Assembly (NCBI GenBank): GCA_029204225.1 | Contig: CM055100.1 | Coordinates: forward strand, 53,115,763 to 53,179,762 | Source of the DNA: Diphasiastrum complanatum | Lineage: Eukaryota > Streptophyta > Lycopodiopsida > Lycopodiales > Lycopodiaceae | Length of the DNA stretch: 64,000 bases | Direction: 5' to 3' | In this document: positions 27,246 to 33,099 of the stretch, one piece after another | How positions within the stretch are numbered: position 1 is the stretch's first letter | Layout: every line of letters starts with the position of its first letter | Position numbers and translations under genes: made by a program | The notes under the pieces: generated by a model | Told to the model about the DNA's origin: nothing | The model's database searches: none | What the model saw: the letters and a program-made list of their open reading frames with translations, nothing else

Positions 27246-30200
27246 GGGGGGGAGCCACCATGTCGAGTGATAGGGATCCCCTATGGGATCATGTTACCAT
27301 CATTGCAGCCTATGGCACATCGGGCACAAAGAGTCGGACATGTAGATACAACCATATCAATTACACAAGTGGGCCCTCACGCATCAACGTGCATTTATTA
27401 CGTTTGCAAGGGTACAAGATTGCCCCTTTCTTGCATGCTCCTAACACTATACTCACCCCTACTACATCGGCCGAGGCTGACCCTTTGAGGTTGAGAGTGA
27501 GAGGTAAACACTTAACTCTCAATTAATTCTTAAATGTTCACATGTGACCACTGACGTGTCACGTTGATGGTTGCACATTTATTTTTTGAAACTTGATAAT
27601 TGATTTTTATCATCTTACGTTAAACGTTCAGAGAAATTAGAATGACTTGTCACTTGAAAAATGTGCTTTTTAAATCATAGACTAGTCATTACAGTTCACA
27701 TAGATTGAATTGTTTTTTTTGGCAAATCAAGATGTAGTGACACAACTGCCAGAGGCTACCACATCACATCCCCCAGTTGTCCATCGCTCACCCCTCTCTT
27801 CTCATGGAGAGGACAGAGCTTCAGATAGTATGTACTAAGTGAATTATATCTTATCAAAAGCTGAAAAAAATGCACAACATTGAAGTTTGAACAGTTATTG
27901 GAAGAATGCAAGTATCTATTCATAATTCTAGGCAAACACGGGCCACGACATTATTTTTTCCAAATCCTTTGGTGTAGCAATCAAACATTTGAATTTTGAA
28001 ACCTTGGATTTTTTTACTATGTTTGATAGTTGACCCATGGAGCTTGCAAGTGCGAGTGCCTAAGTTATGAGAGTCCTCAATCTATGACATAATACATATG
28101 TAGTTACTAGTATGACAGTTCAAGTTAGGGCCGTTACTTTCAAAATTCGAACTGAGTCTTGACTTCTCCTGAGTCCTGAGTCAAACGTCTTGACTCTTGA
28201 CTCCCAGCTTAGGACTATTAGAACATAGTCCCCCCAAAAGGGGAAAAAAAAAAGGTTCAAACCTAAGAACCCCACGTAACACGTTCTGTGGGGTCCCATC
28301 GTACAAAACCGTTCCGTACCCTAGAAAAACTCTTTTTTTTTGGCAAAAAAGACTCAAAAAACATAAAAAAAAATGGCCAAAAAGAAAGTCCCAAATCTAT
28401 AGATAGAAAGTCCAGCAAAGGGCTTTTAGGTACCTTTTTTAGGTGTTTTTATTTTCTCTATTTTTCTATATTTTTTTGACATTTTATTTGCATTTGAATT
28501 ACTAGTTTTTTCGAAAAAAATTAAAAATAGGTTTCGTACTCGTTCCGTGGGTTCTCCCCACAAAACGGGGTACGGAATGGTTCCATACGAAATAGAACTG
28601 TTCCATATTAATTCTTAAGTTCGAACCTAGCTAACCGATTTGAATCGACTATTCGAATCGCCTGGTAACCTTGGGAGGAGACGAGCATACTCCTCCCCCT
28701 TTGTACTTTGTGCAAGTACAAAAAGGAGGAGGCTCTTCCCTCCTTAGATTGTCACCATAACCTTTCCTTGAGGCCACCTTATGCTTGCAAAATCCCCTAA
28801 CTTTAGCCATTGATTATATGTGTTGCTATTTGCCATTTTTCAAGGGAGTTTGTTAGATTGTTTATGTATGGTCATTTTATGCTTCCTGCATTGATGCTAA
28901 AATTTGTGATTAAATTCATAACTCTAACATTGTTGCAAACTCAAGGTTTCAAAAGCTCCCCAATGATCTTTTTTATGTTGTTAGTAGCTAGGCTCCCACC
29001 ATCCCTTGTGCAGTTTACTGAGTTCCTAATGCTAATTTTTATAAACTTGTACTCCAAGTGGTTAAGGAGGGTGGTTTCACACACAATCGTAGGGCATCTC
29101 TATTCGTCAAAAAACTCAACGTTCATTGGAGATAAAAATATATAGTCCCTTACCCCACTTCACATAGAAAGCGAGGTCCCCACATGGCAGATGACTCGAC
29201 TTAAAAAATGATGACATGGGGTAAGTGGAGATGCCAAGGAAAAGCGTTCCTATTTCTAGAAAAATTGAATATTTCAACCAGGATTTGCAGAGCGATGATA
29301 ATGCTGCCAGGAGAATCCCTGGTAATAAACGAAGAATTACACAAGATAAGGGGAGCAGATTCTAAGAAGTAAGAAGCAGATTCCAGAGGGTAATTTAGTT
29401 CCATAACAAACAAGAGATGGTGATCAATGGAATCACATGGATATATGTGATTAGATAGACAAATTTTCCATAGACAATTCAAAAGATTTAACTATGATCC
29501 TAAATCCGTTGATATCGAAGAATGGCAGGACAGGTTGGATCAATATCTCTTGCTGTTTGATAGACCTGACCGAACCTAACCAATTTATGCTACCATTCAT
29601 CTTGAGGCTACAACTTAAAAGTGGTGAAAAAGAGAGAAGAATAATTTGCCGCCAGAATATATGTATAGAATATCCAATCAAAGGGAGTACAATGGGGCCC
29701 GGGCTGTGTGCAAAGGCTTTAGTAACTAGGGTATGTAAAACAAAAAGCAAGGCACCAACCAGATGATAATAAACAGATATCTACACACTACAAAAACCTA
29801 AACAGTAGGCACAATGAGCAGGACGCTAGTCGAAGTCAGAGGAAAAAGCTTTCAATGAAATAATGAGAACCTTAGACCAGTCAAACTGCAATCCAAGGGT
29901 AGCCCATCGCAATTTTCGAAGCAGTAACTCAGCAGGCACCATCTTAGATGAACTAGCAAATTCAGCTTCGTTCTGGACGCTGACCCTTGGATCTGCAAAT
30001 TTCCAACGAACTACAGGCCTTCTTTCATCGACACTGGAAGATGATAAACGAGGTTGAGGAGTACAATGACTTAGATGTGAGTCCTTGAATGCTGCTTTTT
30101 TTAAATCTTTGTCTGTTTTGTATGTATCTTGTGATGAATGGTATACTGCATCGATGTATGAATTTGCAGTGTGCACTTCAGTTGTCAAGCGTGTTGTATC

Positions 30201-31369
30201 AGAACTGTCGTGGCCTGTGATATTACTGTTGACTTTCTGATGTAAGCAAGCTTTCACTGAATAGCTATTGTCAAAGGCAGCTCCCCTTGGCGCAGAACCC
30301 GCTCTGTTCTCGTCAAAATTTTCTTGGCCAGTTAACAGCCCATTCCCTTGAAACTTTGATGAATCACTAGTCTCAAACGGCCGTTCCTCAACAAGCACAA
30401 GTTCTTTGTGAGCGGCAGACCAAAGGTCAGAAATAGGCCCGTAAACAGCATTATGATTGGTACGATTTGGGGGCTCGATGAACGAGGTAAGAGCTTCTTT
30501 TATCCAGTAAAGCTGCTGCTCCACGGTTAACGCTCCTGGAATGAAGTAGAATCCTGCACGTGATTATATGATCTTCAGGGCACTTTTCAGCTATCCACTA
30601 TATATCAGGGTGCTTCTGAAGCTAAGCCTGGGCCCTGAACTACATTATTTGAACCAACCACTTCAGCCATGCTTTAAGCCTACTGCAAAACATTGTGTTC
30701 ATCACACAATATAGTACGATTTAAAGATGAGATGCGTTAATTGCCGCTGTAAACATGACGACACAGTCCAAATAATTTAATATTGGCACACATCTGGGGA
30801 GCGTGTAAGCGACAAAAAAGCAACAAAAACTCAATATGCATACCAGGATAATTTTCAAGTGCATAAACAGGCCACTCAAATTGGTCCTGGAGTTTTCGGA
30901 TACCAGCAACGGAAGATACATTGTCTATTTTTGAGAAATCGATTACATCGGTTAGATTTGTCGGAGGCACTTGTAACCTGACAAGATGAAGTAGGTAAGA
31001 AACTACGCAGCAAAAATGCTTGCTCTTCTGGTGCTCAAGATGCAGCCAAAGCAAAACACACTATTTTAATAGTCCAAAAAAGCCCTAAGAATTGCCTTCC
31101 AACCAAACAGAGAACAATAACGCAAATTCAAGTAACCATCTCAATCTCTTGGATTTGATAATTTAACTCACAAAAAATTACATGGATGTTAACTAATAAA
31201 ACTAACCGTGATTGCAGCATGTTAGCTTCTACAAATCAAGCTTAAGCTACCTGAGCTTGGAAGAATGCGAACGGGAGGTAGATGCATGTTTGTAAAGCTT
31301 GTACTTCTTTTCAGCCTTTCGAAAGGCAGTGCGGGCTTGATCCCCTTCTTGTGCATCAATGTAACCCAT
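7382..31369 (-). CDS. ALKBH1: ALKBH1-type Fe(II)/2-oxoglutarate-dependent nucleic-acid dioxygenase (AlkB homolog 1), 7 exons
   Basis: Joined minus-strand exons: 31369-31251, 30977-30844, 30553-29871, 16697-16562, 16065-15999, 15593-15472 and 7521-7382. They make 1401 bp and 466 aa, with all phases agreeing and every intron GT..AG. Plant ALKBH1 hallmarks appear in order: FRKAEKKYKLY near residue 16, QPP-like PPNRTNHNAVYGPI near 112, LLRKLRWATLGLQFDWSK ending at 312, GGHIDDMEADW (H364, D366), LGCKSIFLLGG at 381, SGDVVLMAGEA at 405, distal H420 and the terminal RINVNIR (R457, R463). The Fe-binding HxD...H and 2OG-binding arginines are therefore intact. Family knowledge: AlkB homologs oxidatively demethylate nucleic acids, and ALKBH1 proteins have been linked to DNA N6-methyladenine and tRNA m1A. 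The protein is about 110-120 residues longer than usual because of an insertion in exon 3. Introns 3 and 6 are 13.2 and 7.95 kb and full of transposons. Confidence 0.93.
7930..8640. repeat. Dispersed repeat, copy A (related to 62.38-62.65 kb)
   Basis: Blocks such as AACACGGTAGCAAGACA, CCCTCTAACACTATAAA-type words, AGGTTTTATTTGAAT and GAGRCTTGCACAT occur here and again, in the same order and orientation, near 62,385-62,630. Similarity is patchy, so both are old copies of one element. Its class is not evident. Confidence 0.5.
8715..9185 (+). pseudogene. hAT transposase C-terminal fragment (acidic tail)
   Basis: CCTGACGAGATCGACAT at 8740 matches the NPDEID segment of the longer hAT copy at 21.75 kb. 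The downstream block (8955-9150) encodes an Asp/Glu-rich tail like that at 21,985-22,222. It ends in a poly-C run (9158-9176). Only the last exons of the transposase remain. It sits in ALKBH1 intron 6, antisense to the gene. Confidence 0.55.
9186..10888. other. Intronic sequence without firm call
   Basis: A splice-like acceptor (TTTCAG at about 9398) precedes an open plus-strand stretch beginning EAWLETTIHVDSSDSEK and ending near 9530, which may be another transposon exon. A 91-codon open frame at 10656-10931 has no recognised domain. Confidence 0.3.
10889..11377 (+). mobile_element. Ty1/copia LTR, left arm of inverted pair
   Basis: Starts TATCAGAAATAG (degenerate TGTCAGAAATAG) and ends CTACA, followed by TTTGGTATCAAAGC. 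That is a slightly changed copia primer-binding site of the initiator tRNA-Met type (TGGTATCAGAGC). It is the mirror image of 11581-12033. Confidence 0.7.
11378..11580. repeat. Palindrome centre: two copia PBS/leader segments head to head
   Basis: Leader sequence on the plus strand (about 11378-11476) is repeated in reverse complement (about 11497-11580). The centre holds GGCTCTGATACC, the reverse complement of a copia PBS. Together with the LTRs this makes an inverted repeat of about 1.1 kb. Confidence 0.75.
11581..12033 (-). mobile_element. Ty1/copia LTR, right arm (3' LTR of pol fragment)
   Basis: On the minus strand a polypurine tract CATTAAGGGAGAG (12046-12034) precedes TGTCAGAAATAG, and the LTR ends CTACA at 11581, followed by TTTGGTATCATAGC. 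It follows the copia RNase H region directly, as a 3' LTR should. A PBS-like leader after it suggests a tandem or recombinant copia structure. Confidence 0.7.
12047..13345 (-). pseudogene. Ty1/copia pol remnant (reverse transcriptase and RNase H)
   Basis: Reading the minus strand with several frame changes gives a copia RT/RNase H: NETFAPVAKMPTIRFVLALA near 13300, the TH-WE-HQMDVKSTFL block, ALYGL near 13090, an IDDMIIT-like catalytic stretch near 12940, VHYYLGLEV at about 12850 and RNase H words SSIEAEYRAAA, HIEIHYHFI and DQVADIFTK from 12365 to 12080. Multiple stops and frameshifts show it is dead. It is in the same orientation as ALKBH1, inside intron 6. Confidence 0.85.
13460..13557. repeat. 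Long hairpin: 43-bp arms, 12-nt loop
   Basis: Arms at 13460-13502 and 13515-13557 are reverse complements except for one position that would be a G-U pair in RNA. The loop is TTAGTGATGGAT. It lies between copia and gypsy remnants in ALKBH1 intron 6. It could be a local inverted duplication of transposon sequence or a source of small RNA. Confidence 0.9.
13560..14600 (-). pseudogene. Ty3/gypsy reverse transcriptase-RNase H remnant
   Basis: On the minus strand the words FLVMPF (near 14385), DDVLVYNCG (near 14295), VTLKIVDSQKPFVIVMDAG (13940-13880), GRPMAFESEKLNPSRKN and RYRKGAENCVADALSR (about 13660-13620) match gypsy RT, the RNase H start and the end of RNase H in order. Stops and frameshifts are frequent. 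No LTR could be delimited. Confidence 0.8.
14838..14990 (+). mobile_element. tRNA-derived SINE, partial head-to-tail dimer
   Basis: TGGCTCAGTTGG at 14892-14903 is a perfect Pol III A box (TRGCNNAGYNGG). GGTTCGAGCC at 14936 is a B box at tRNA-like spacing. The segment GAGCCT..CTTGGAAACCAAG..AATTGTG occurs at 14838-14880 and again at 14941-14983, a period of 103 bp, so the 3' part of one unit precedes a complete unit. A diverged copy is at 33.01 kb. Confidence 0.7.
15472..15593 (-). CDS. ALKBH1: ALKBH1 exon 6 (distal His)
   Basis: Runs from TTATGCAG|CTTGGGATG to TTTCATG|GTTAGT. It encodes LGCKSIFLLGG, the MFLRSGDVVLMAGEAR block and H420, the third iron ligand. The usual RECFHG is ARSRFHG here. 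Confidence 0.93.
15999..16065 (-). CDS. ALKBH1: ALKBH1 exon 5 (HxD motif)
   Basis: A 67-bp exon between TTTAGCAG| and |GTGATAG. It encodes DMLGGHIDDMEADWNKPIV and supplies the iron ligands H364 and D366. It is flanked by introns of 496 and 405 bp. Confidence 0.93.
16562..16697 (-). CDS. ALKBH1: ALKBH1 exon 4
   Basis: The acceptor is GCTGTGCAG|CGAGCATAC and the donor is GGCCCTG|GTAAGAAA. It encodes RAYNTTIPHRTFPVELAQF through AAIVNFFGP (residues 313-357), the part of the dioxygenase fold before the HxD motif. It is separated from exon 3 by 13,173 bp, yet phase 0 joins exactly (DWSK|RAYN). Confidence 0.92.
16760..17060. other. Intron 3 sequence, no feature
   Basis: Immediately upstream (minus strand) of ALKBH1 exon 4. 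No coding or repeat structure recognised. Confidence 0.3.
18055..18270 (+). pseudogene. hAT transposase exon (DUF659 catalytic start), frameshifted
   Basis: The FGCSIISDGWSDTRATS motif is followed by a frameshift near 18105, then NIMVSSSMGTTLLRAIDASD, a second shift near 18205, then the EYMFGHIQRAIEDVG block. SDGWSD carries the first conserved Asp of the hAT DDE core. The segment ends VVQ|GTATAA. Confidence 0.8.
18299..19012. mobile_element. Non-autonomous hAT-like MITE, 698 bp, with 8-bp TSD
   Basis: CTTGAAAC occurs directly at 18299-18306 and 19005-19012, flanking an element of 698 bp (18307-19004). The ends are inverted and share GTTGCAG (CTGTGTTGCAG on the left, CAAGGTTGCAG reverse-complemented on the right). 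An 8-bp TSD is the hAT hallmark. Subterminal regions are GC-rich palindromes: a perfect 26-bp one at 18312-18337 and GCGTTCCGGAACGC at 18978-18991. The interior carries G-rich/C-rich blocks at 18600-18670. It is inserted in an intron of the hAT copy. Confidence 0.75.
19250..19505 (+). pseudogene. hAT transposase exon (TDN motif, zinc/Trp-Pro-Cys region)
   Basis: Contains VLTDNVSNCVAMGG (second catalytic Asp region), then, after frameshifts, PHIFWTPCAQH and CLDFLFEDIAKLSWIKEVV, ending LEVLRPAPTR|. The order matches DUF659-type hAT proteins. Confidence 0.8.
19648..19970 (+). pseudogene. hAT transposase exon (mid region)
   Basis: FAYMFIVLERLLKVHGSLRQ and MVVSNHW follow the TRF of the preceding exon. 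A later frame gives LYEFMDRIGEQFRTSTAIS. One frameshift lies near 19850. Confidence 0.75.
20095..20845 (+). mobile_element. Solo LTR, 751 bp, with 5-bp TSD
   Basis: Begins TGTTGGAGGG and ends CCACTACA. ATCAT flanks it directly on both sides (20090-20094 and 20846-20850). A TATAAATAGG box lies near 20372, followed by typical LTR R/U5 sequence with short TTAATG repeats. Motifs such as TGTAGAGTTAATGC are shared with the gypsy 5' LTR at 39024-39822, so it belongs to a related family. It splits the hAT transposase between 19.97 and 20.88 kb. Confidence 0.85.
20880..21161 (+). pseudogene. hAT transposase exon (DRWQ...HHPLHAVAHIL)
   Basis: DRWQSRWDWFHHPLHAVAHI and GWNTYIQAVY are typical of the region before the hAT dimerisation domain. 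The stretch is open across about 90 codons. It lies directly after the solo LTR. Confidence 0.8.
21328..21570 (+). pseudogene. hAT C-terminal dimerisation exon with nonsense codon
   Basis: WWDKYGIDVPRLQTLAI is followed by TGA (at about 21401, probably from CGA), then VLSQDCTAVACERNWSVFS and IHTKRRNRLST. This is the hAT dimerisation signature (Pfam hAT C-terminal). Confidence 0.85.
21755..22222 (+). pseudogene. hAT transposase terminal exons (acidic tail)
   Basis: An exon near 21755-21865 encodes NPDEIDVTKVPNVPPRDQ. The last exon (from about 21988) encodes Arg-rich then Asp/Glu-rich sequence ending VRRVIR and TAG at 22220-22222. It matches the fragment at 8.72-9.18 kb. Confidence 0.7.
22223..23490. 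other. Intron 3 spacer with C-rich, CGCCCA-repeated stretch
   Basis: No gene. From about 22,975 to 23,480 the plus strand is pyrimidine-rich and repeats CGCCCA, TGTCCAT and CCACTT-like words at short intervals. A (GTGTGA/GA) short repeat is at 22,580-22,612. Confidence 0.4.
23490..24104 (-). pseudogene. LINE endonuclease (EEP/APE-type) remnant
   Basis: The minus strand reads LQIGVWNCNGIHSSSIVG (cf. L.i..wNcnG), FGGVACLYRE, RYIWFRIDAH, DIFVAACCFPP and, after a frameshift near 23660, FLISDFNARTASRQTN. These are the N-term, mid and (G/S)DFNAR motifs of the LINE-type apurinic endonuclease. The reading stops near 23,490 with no reverse transcriptase after it. Confidence 0.82.
24140..24715 (-). 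pseudogene. LINE ORF1-like protein with L1-type RNA-binding/CTD region
   Basis: VIRVRGTANTENNLEEAKDF, LIIRFTSLESHPDAL and LRGSQIYIDDDL, then, past two stop codons near 24,255, VEERRKAFQEAKVTGRRVIY and NGQIRYIDN up to TAG at 24140. The same layout occurs in the copy at 63.27-63.97 kb. It resembles the RRM plus C-terminal domain of L1-type ORF1 proteins (inference). It lies directly upstream of the endonuclease, as in a LINE. Confidence 0.75.
24716..25296. other. Intron 3 sequence, no firm call
   Basis: Short direct repeats of TGGTGGAGTTCTGGC at about 24,825-24,865. No gene recognised. Confidence 0.3.
25297..25348. repeat. (GA)n microsatellite
   Basis: 52 bp uninterrupted. It is the first of four GA tracts within 2 kb (25.30, 25.97, 26.12 and 27.18 kb). 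Confidence 0.97.
25974..26022. repeat. (GA)n microsatellite in a GA-rich block
   Basis: 49 bp of GA following irregular GAGAGCGGAGGTGAGAG units from about 25,915. Confidence 0.97.
26124..26178. repeat. (GA)n microsatellite abutting LINE 3' end
   Basis: 55 bp of GA. It directly adjoins the (ATT)n tail of the LINE fragment at 26.18 kb. Confidence 0.97.
26180..27176 (-). mobile_element. LINE 3' end: C-terminal RT zinc-finger region and 3' tail
   Basis: The minus strand gives, with one frameshift near 27,000, LPSGTHVYIRQHIYRSYI, then LSFGLRYCMGQLQV, then RICQLCSLHEMEDEFHFIF and RCPVYYEIRGRYHCLY. This CxxC...HFxFxCPxY signature is the zf-RVT domain at the end of plant LINE reverse transcriptases. 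Downstream, near 26,235-26,180, TTATGTACCTTTGGGTACC is followed by (AAT)n, a typical LINE 3' terminus. The 5' portion is missing, as usual for LINE insertions. Confidence 0.8.
27177..27250. repeat. (GA)n microsatellite with poly-G end
   Basis: 63 bp of GA, then GC and a run of nine or more G before the hAT BED-like segment. Confidence 0.95.
27255..27840 (+). pseudogene. hAT transposase N-terminal fragment (BED zinc-finger-like)
   Basis: DRDPLWDHVTII, SRTCRYNHINYTSGPSRINV and HLLRLQGYKIAPF follow the plan of the N-terminal BED-type zinc finger of DUF659 hAT proteins (DPxW..V........W.C..C...Y.....R...HL...G). The expected first Cys pair is degraded. A second exon-like segment (27,735-27,830) begins ANQDVVTQLPEATTSH and resembles the 17.09-kb region of the other copy. 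No catalytic part follows. Confidence 0.65.
28253..28629. mobile_element. Probable MITE with imperfect long terminal inverted repeats
   Basis: The left end AGGTTCAAACCTAAGAA and the right end TTCTTAAGTTCGAACCT are inverted repeats. Inner parts also pair (CGTTCCGTACCC near 28,310 with GGGGTACGGAATGG near 28,568), giving about 60-65 bp of imperfect TIR. The interior is A/T-rich. No clear target-site duplication was found. Confidence 0.45.
28640..29870. other. Proximal part of ALKBH1 intron 3, no feature
   Basis: Unannotated. The open frames at 29,201-29,750 have no family signature and the stretch has ordinary intron composition. Confidence 0.3.
29871..30553 (-). CDS. ALKBH1: ALKBH1 exon 3, with unusual in-frame insertion
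   Basis: Starts after CGTGCAG| and completes the G of GFYFIPGAL. It holds the EQQxYWIKEALTSF and PPNRTNHNAVYGPI motifs and ends LGLQFDWSK| before GTTCTC. Between about residue 141 (LVLVEE) and residue 268 (WKFADP) it carries roughly 125 extra residues rich in Ser, Asp, Thr and His, where known family members join these blocks almost directly. There is no stop or repeat signature in the insertion. Confidence 0.9.
30844..30977 (-). CDS. ALKBH1: ALKBH1 exon 2
   Basis: The acceptor is CTTGTCAG|GTTACAAG and the donor is CCTG|GTATGC. It encodes the P-P-x-x-L-T-D-V-I-D-F segment and the run-up to the GFYFIP motif. It joins exon 1 (273-bp intron) and exon 3 (290-bp intron) in frame. Confidence 0.88.
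31251..31369 (-). CDS. ALKBH1: ALKBH1 exon 1 (start codon)
   Basis: The ATG at 31369 has a good context (AAGATGG) and begins MGYIDAQ, followed by the conserved TAFRKAEKKYKLY block of plant ALKBH1. The donor is CTCAG|GTAGCT, leaving two bases of an Arg codon. An in-frame ATG upstream exists (reading begins near 31465), but that extension has no family counterpart, so I chose the inner ATG. Confidence 0.85.
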
Positions 31370-31576
31370 CTTTGCTGCTCGCCCCGCGCATCCCTTCCCC
31401 TTATCCACACATAACGATGGCCACCCCACGATCACATTACGCCCGACATGGCCCCGAAGTTGCAATCAAAGAAAGTAGCGTAGCGGCAGCAGCAGCTGCT
31501 GCTCCTCTGCCCCTGCGTCACGAGAAGGCTCCGCATCAAAACCTATTAATTACTCCAGACTTATAATAAAAATGAG
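31370..31576 (-). promoter_or_regulatory. Presumed 5' UTR/promoter-proximal region of ALKBH1
   Basis: Position only: this is the GC-richer stretch directly upstream of the ALKBH1 ATG, with a short GCAGCAGCAGCTGCTGCTCC run near 31,485. I could not identify a firm TATA box or transcription start. Confidence 0.35.
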
Positions 31577-31850
31577 CGCACGGACCTAAAGCCAGAAACC
31601 CAAACCCGGGTGCGTTGAGGTTTCCTGACACTTACTCTCAAGTGTTACTAGTTTGGCTGGTTTGGGCCCGGCCTACCGAAAACAGGGAATGCTCAAGGAG
31701 TGCATTTCCCTCAAGGAGTTCGCAGCGGACCTAAACCCAAACCCAGGTGCGTTGAGGTTTCCTGACACGCACTCTCACGTGTTACTAGTTAAAATAGGGA
31801 ATGCTCGAGGAGTGCAATTCCCTCAAAAGGAGTGCACCTGTGGCACCTAC
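31577..31850 (+). repeat. Tandem duplication (two units of about 140 bp) upstream of ALKBH1
   Basis: Unit 1 starts CGCACGGACC at 31577 and unit 2 CGCAGCGGACC at 31721. Both contain GTGCGTTGAGGTTTCCTGACAC, TGTTACTAGTT and GGGAATGCTC-AGGAGTGCA. Unit 1 has about 25 extra bp (GGCTGGTTTGGGCCCGGCC region). Confidence 0.75.
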
Positions 31851-33009
31851 ATTGCTGACTCACTCCATCCAATGGTGACGGATGGAGCTAACGTAGATCT
31901 TCCCTTGGATAAGGGATGGATGGAGCTAAGGGAAAATATATATATATATAGATATCTTCCCTTGGATGATGTGGGACCATGTGTTGTAGCGACCTGGGCC
32001 TTAGAAAAAATTGTTGAGAGTGTCGGTTCGAGATTCAGCACTTTCGCGTCCCGGGCACCACCCTTGGGTCTTGGGCACCAATGTACGTCCCGGGCAGCCA
32101 CTTTAGAGATCCCGGGGTCCCGAGTACTGGTGTGCCTGTGTCCCAAGCAGCCCCCGAGTGTCTTAGGCAACGACGGTCCCATCACGGGCAGGGTTGCCTG
32201 CATCCCAAGCACAGGCATCAATTTATTCTCGAGCACTGGCACTGACTCCCATTTTTGGGGCACCCACACTCATGGAAGAGGAGAGGGCCCGTTGCCACAT
32301 ATATGGCTTACTGATGTTTTTCCAAAAAATGATTATGGGATATTAATCTGGCTACCCAGTGACATGGCGATCCTACCAACCAGTTTTTTTTTTTTAACAT
32401 GTGGCTCACAACGCGCTCGGGCCAAGTCGCTCCATGCCTCTTGGATACAAGGACCCGGGTGAAGTGACCTCATCTCTCTCTTATTAGTTCATTGCTTAAT
32501 TAGTGCTCCTACATGATAAGATATGCTCTTGTGTGCCTTAGTTGCTTGTGGGATCATCATGTAATGTAGTATGCATTTTCACGAAGTAATGGGAATGATT
32601 CTATGATTCATTGCCAAAGCTTGGCAATACTCAAGTTGGAGCTAAGTTTTCTCGCCCAATGATTTGCCTAGCGTCTAGGTTATATTTTAAGATATGTTCA
32701 TCTCTAAAAAATAAACGTCTTGACATTGCTTCAAGAATTTGATGATTTTTTATTAGGTAGATTGGATTGCTTGATGGGTGAGAAAAAATTTGATACACTT
32801 AATGGATAGTTTCGTCAAAAGCCCTCAATTTGATTTTACTTTTCACATACATTGTTTTGTACTCCAATGGTTTTTTTAATCTTTTGTTAATGAAAGTAGG
32901 AAAAAAAATATTTTTCTCACTAAGGGGAAATGGATTCTCGCTAATCTTTTCACTTAGAATCTTGCCATGGAATATGGTGTTTCATTGGGAATCCTGCCAT
33001 AGAAGATAG
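31851..33009. other. Intergenic DNA with repeated CCCGGGCA/TTGGGCACC words
   Basis: A plus-strand open frame (31653-32462) crosses this region, but it begins in a tandem duplication, has no recognisable domain and reads through repeated CCCGGGCAc, CCCAAGCAc and CCCGAGT words, so I do not call it a gene. After about 32,470 the sequence is AT-rich without features. Confidence 0.4.
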
Positions 33010-33095
33010 CGACCCGATGGAGTTGGCTTGGTTGTTTAGCTTGGCATCCGAAGTTTCGTTGGTCCCAAGTTTGAGCCTCCTCCTAAAAAAGTTTG
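33010..33095 (+). mobile_element. Second copy of the tRNA-derived SINE (diverged)
   Basis: GACCCGATGGAGTTGGCTTGG, then TTGGCATCCGAAGTTTCG, then GGTCCCAAGTTTGAGCCTCC align with the SINE at 14.88 kb. The A and B boxes are each altered by a few changes (TTGGCTTGGTTG and AGTTTGAGCC). Sequence after about 33,085 differs. Confidence 0.65.
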
Positions 33096-33099
33096 GTTC

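Larger units (their letters stand above)
16698..29870 (-). other. ALKBH1 intron 3, 13.2 kb, nested transposons
   Basis: The intron joins codon 312 to 313 in phase 0. Its content is mainly in plus orientation for the hAT copies (opposite to the gene) and minus for the LINE pieces. Elements are nested: the hAT copy at 17.06-22.22 kb contains a solo LTR and a MITE. Confidence 0.85.

Noticed and set aside
31653-32462. 269-codon plus-strand open frame
   Set aside because: It begins in a tandem duplication, has no domain, and its composition follows repeated CCCGGGCA words. It is probably chance in GC-rich DNA.
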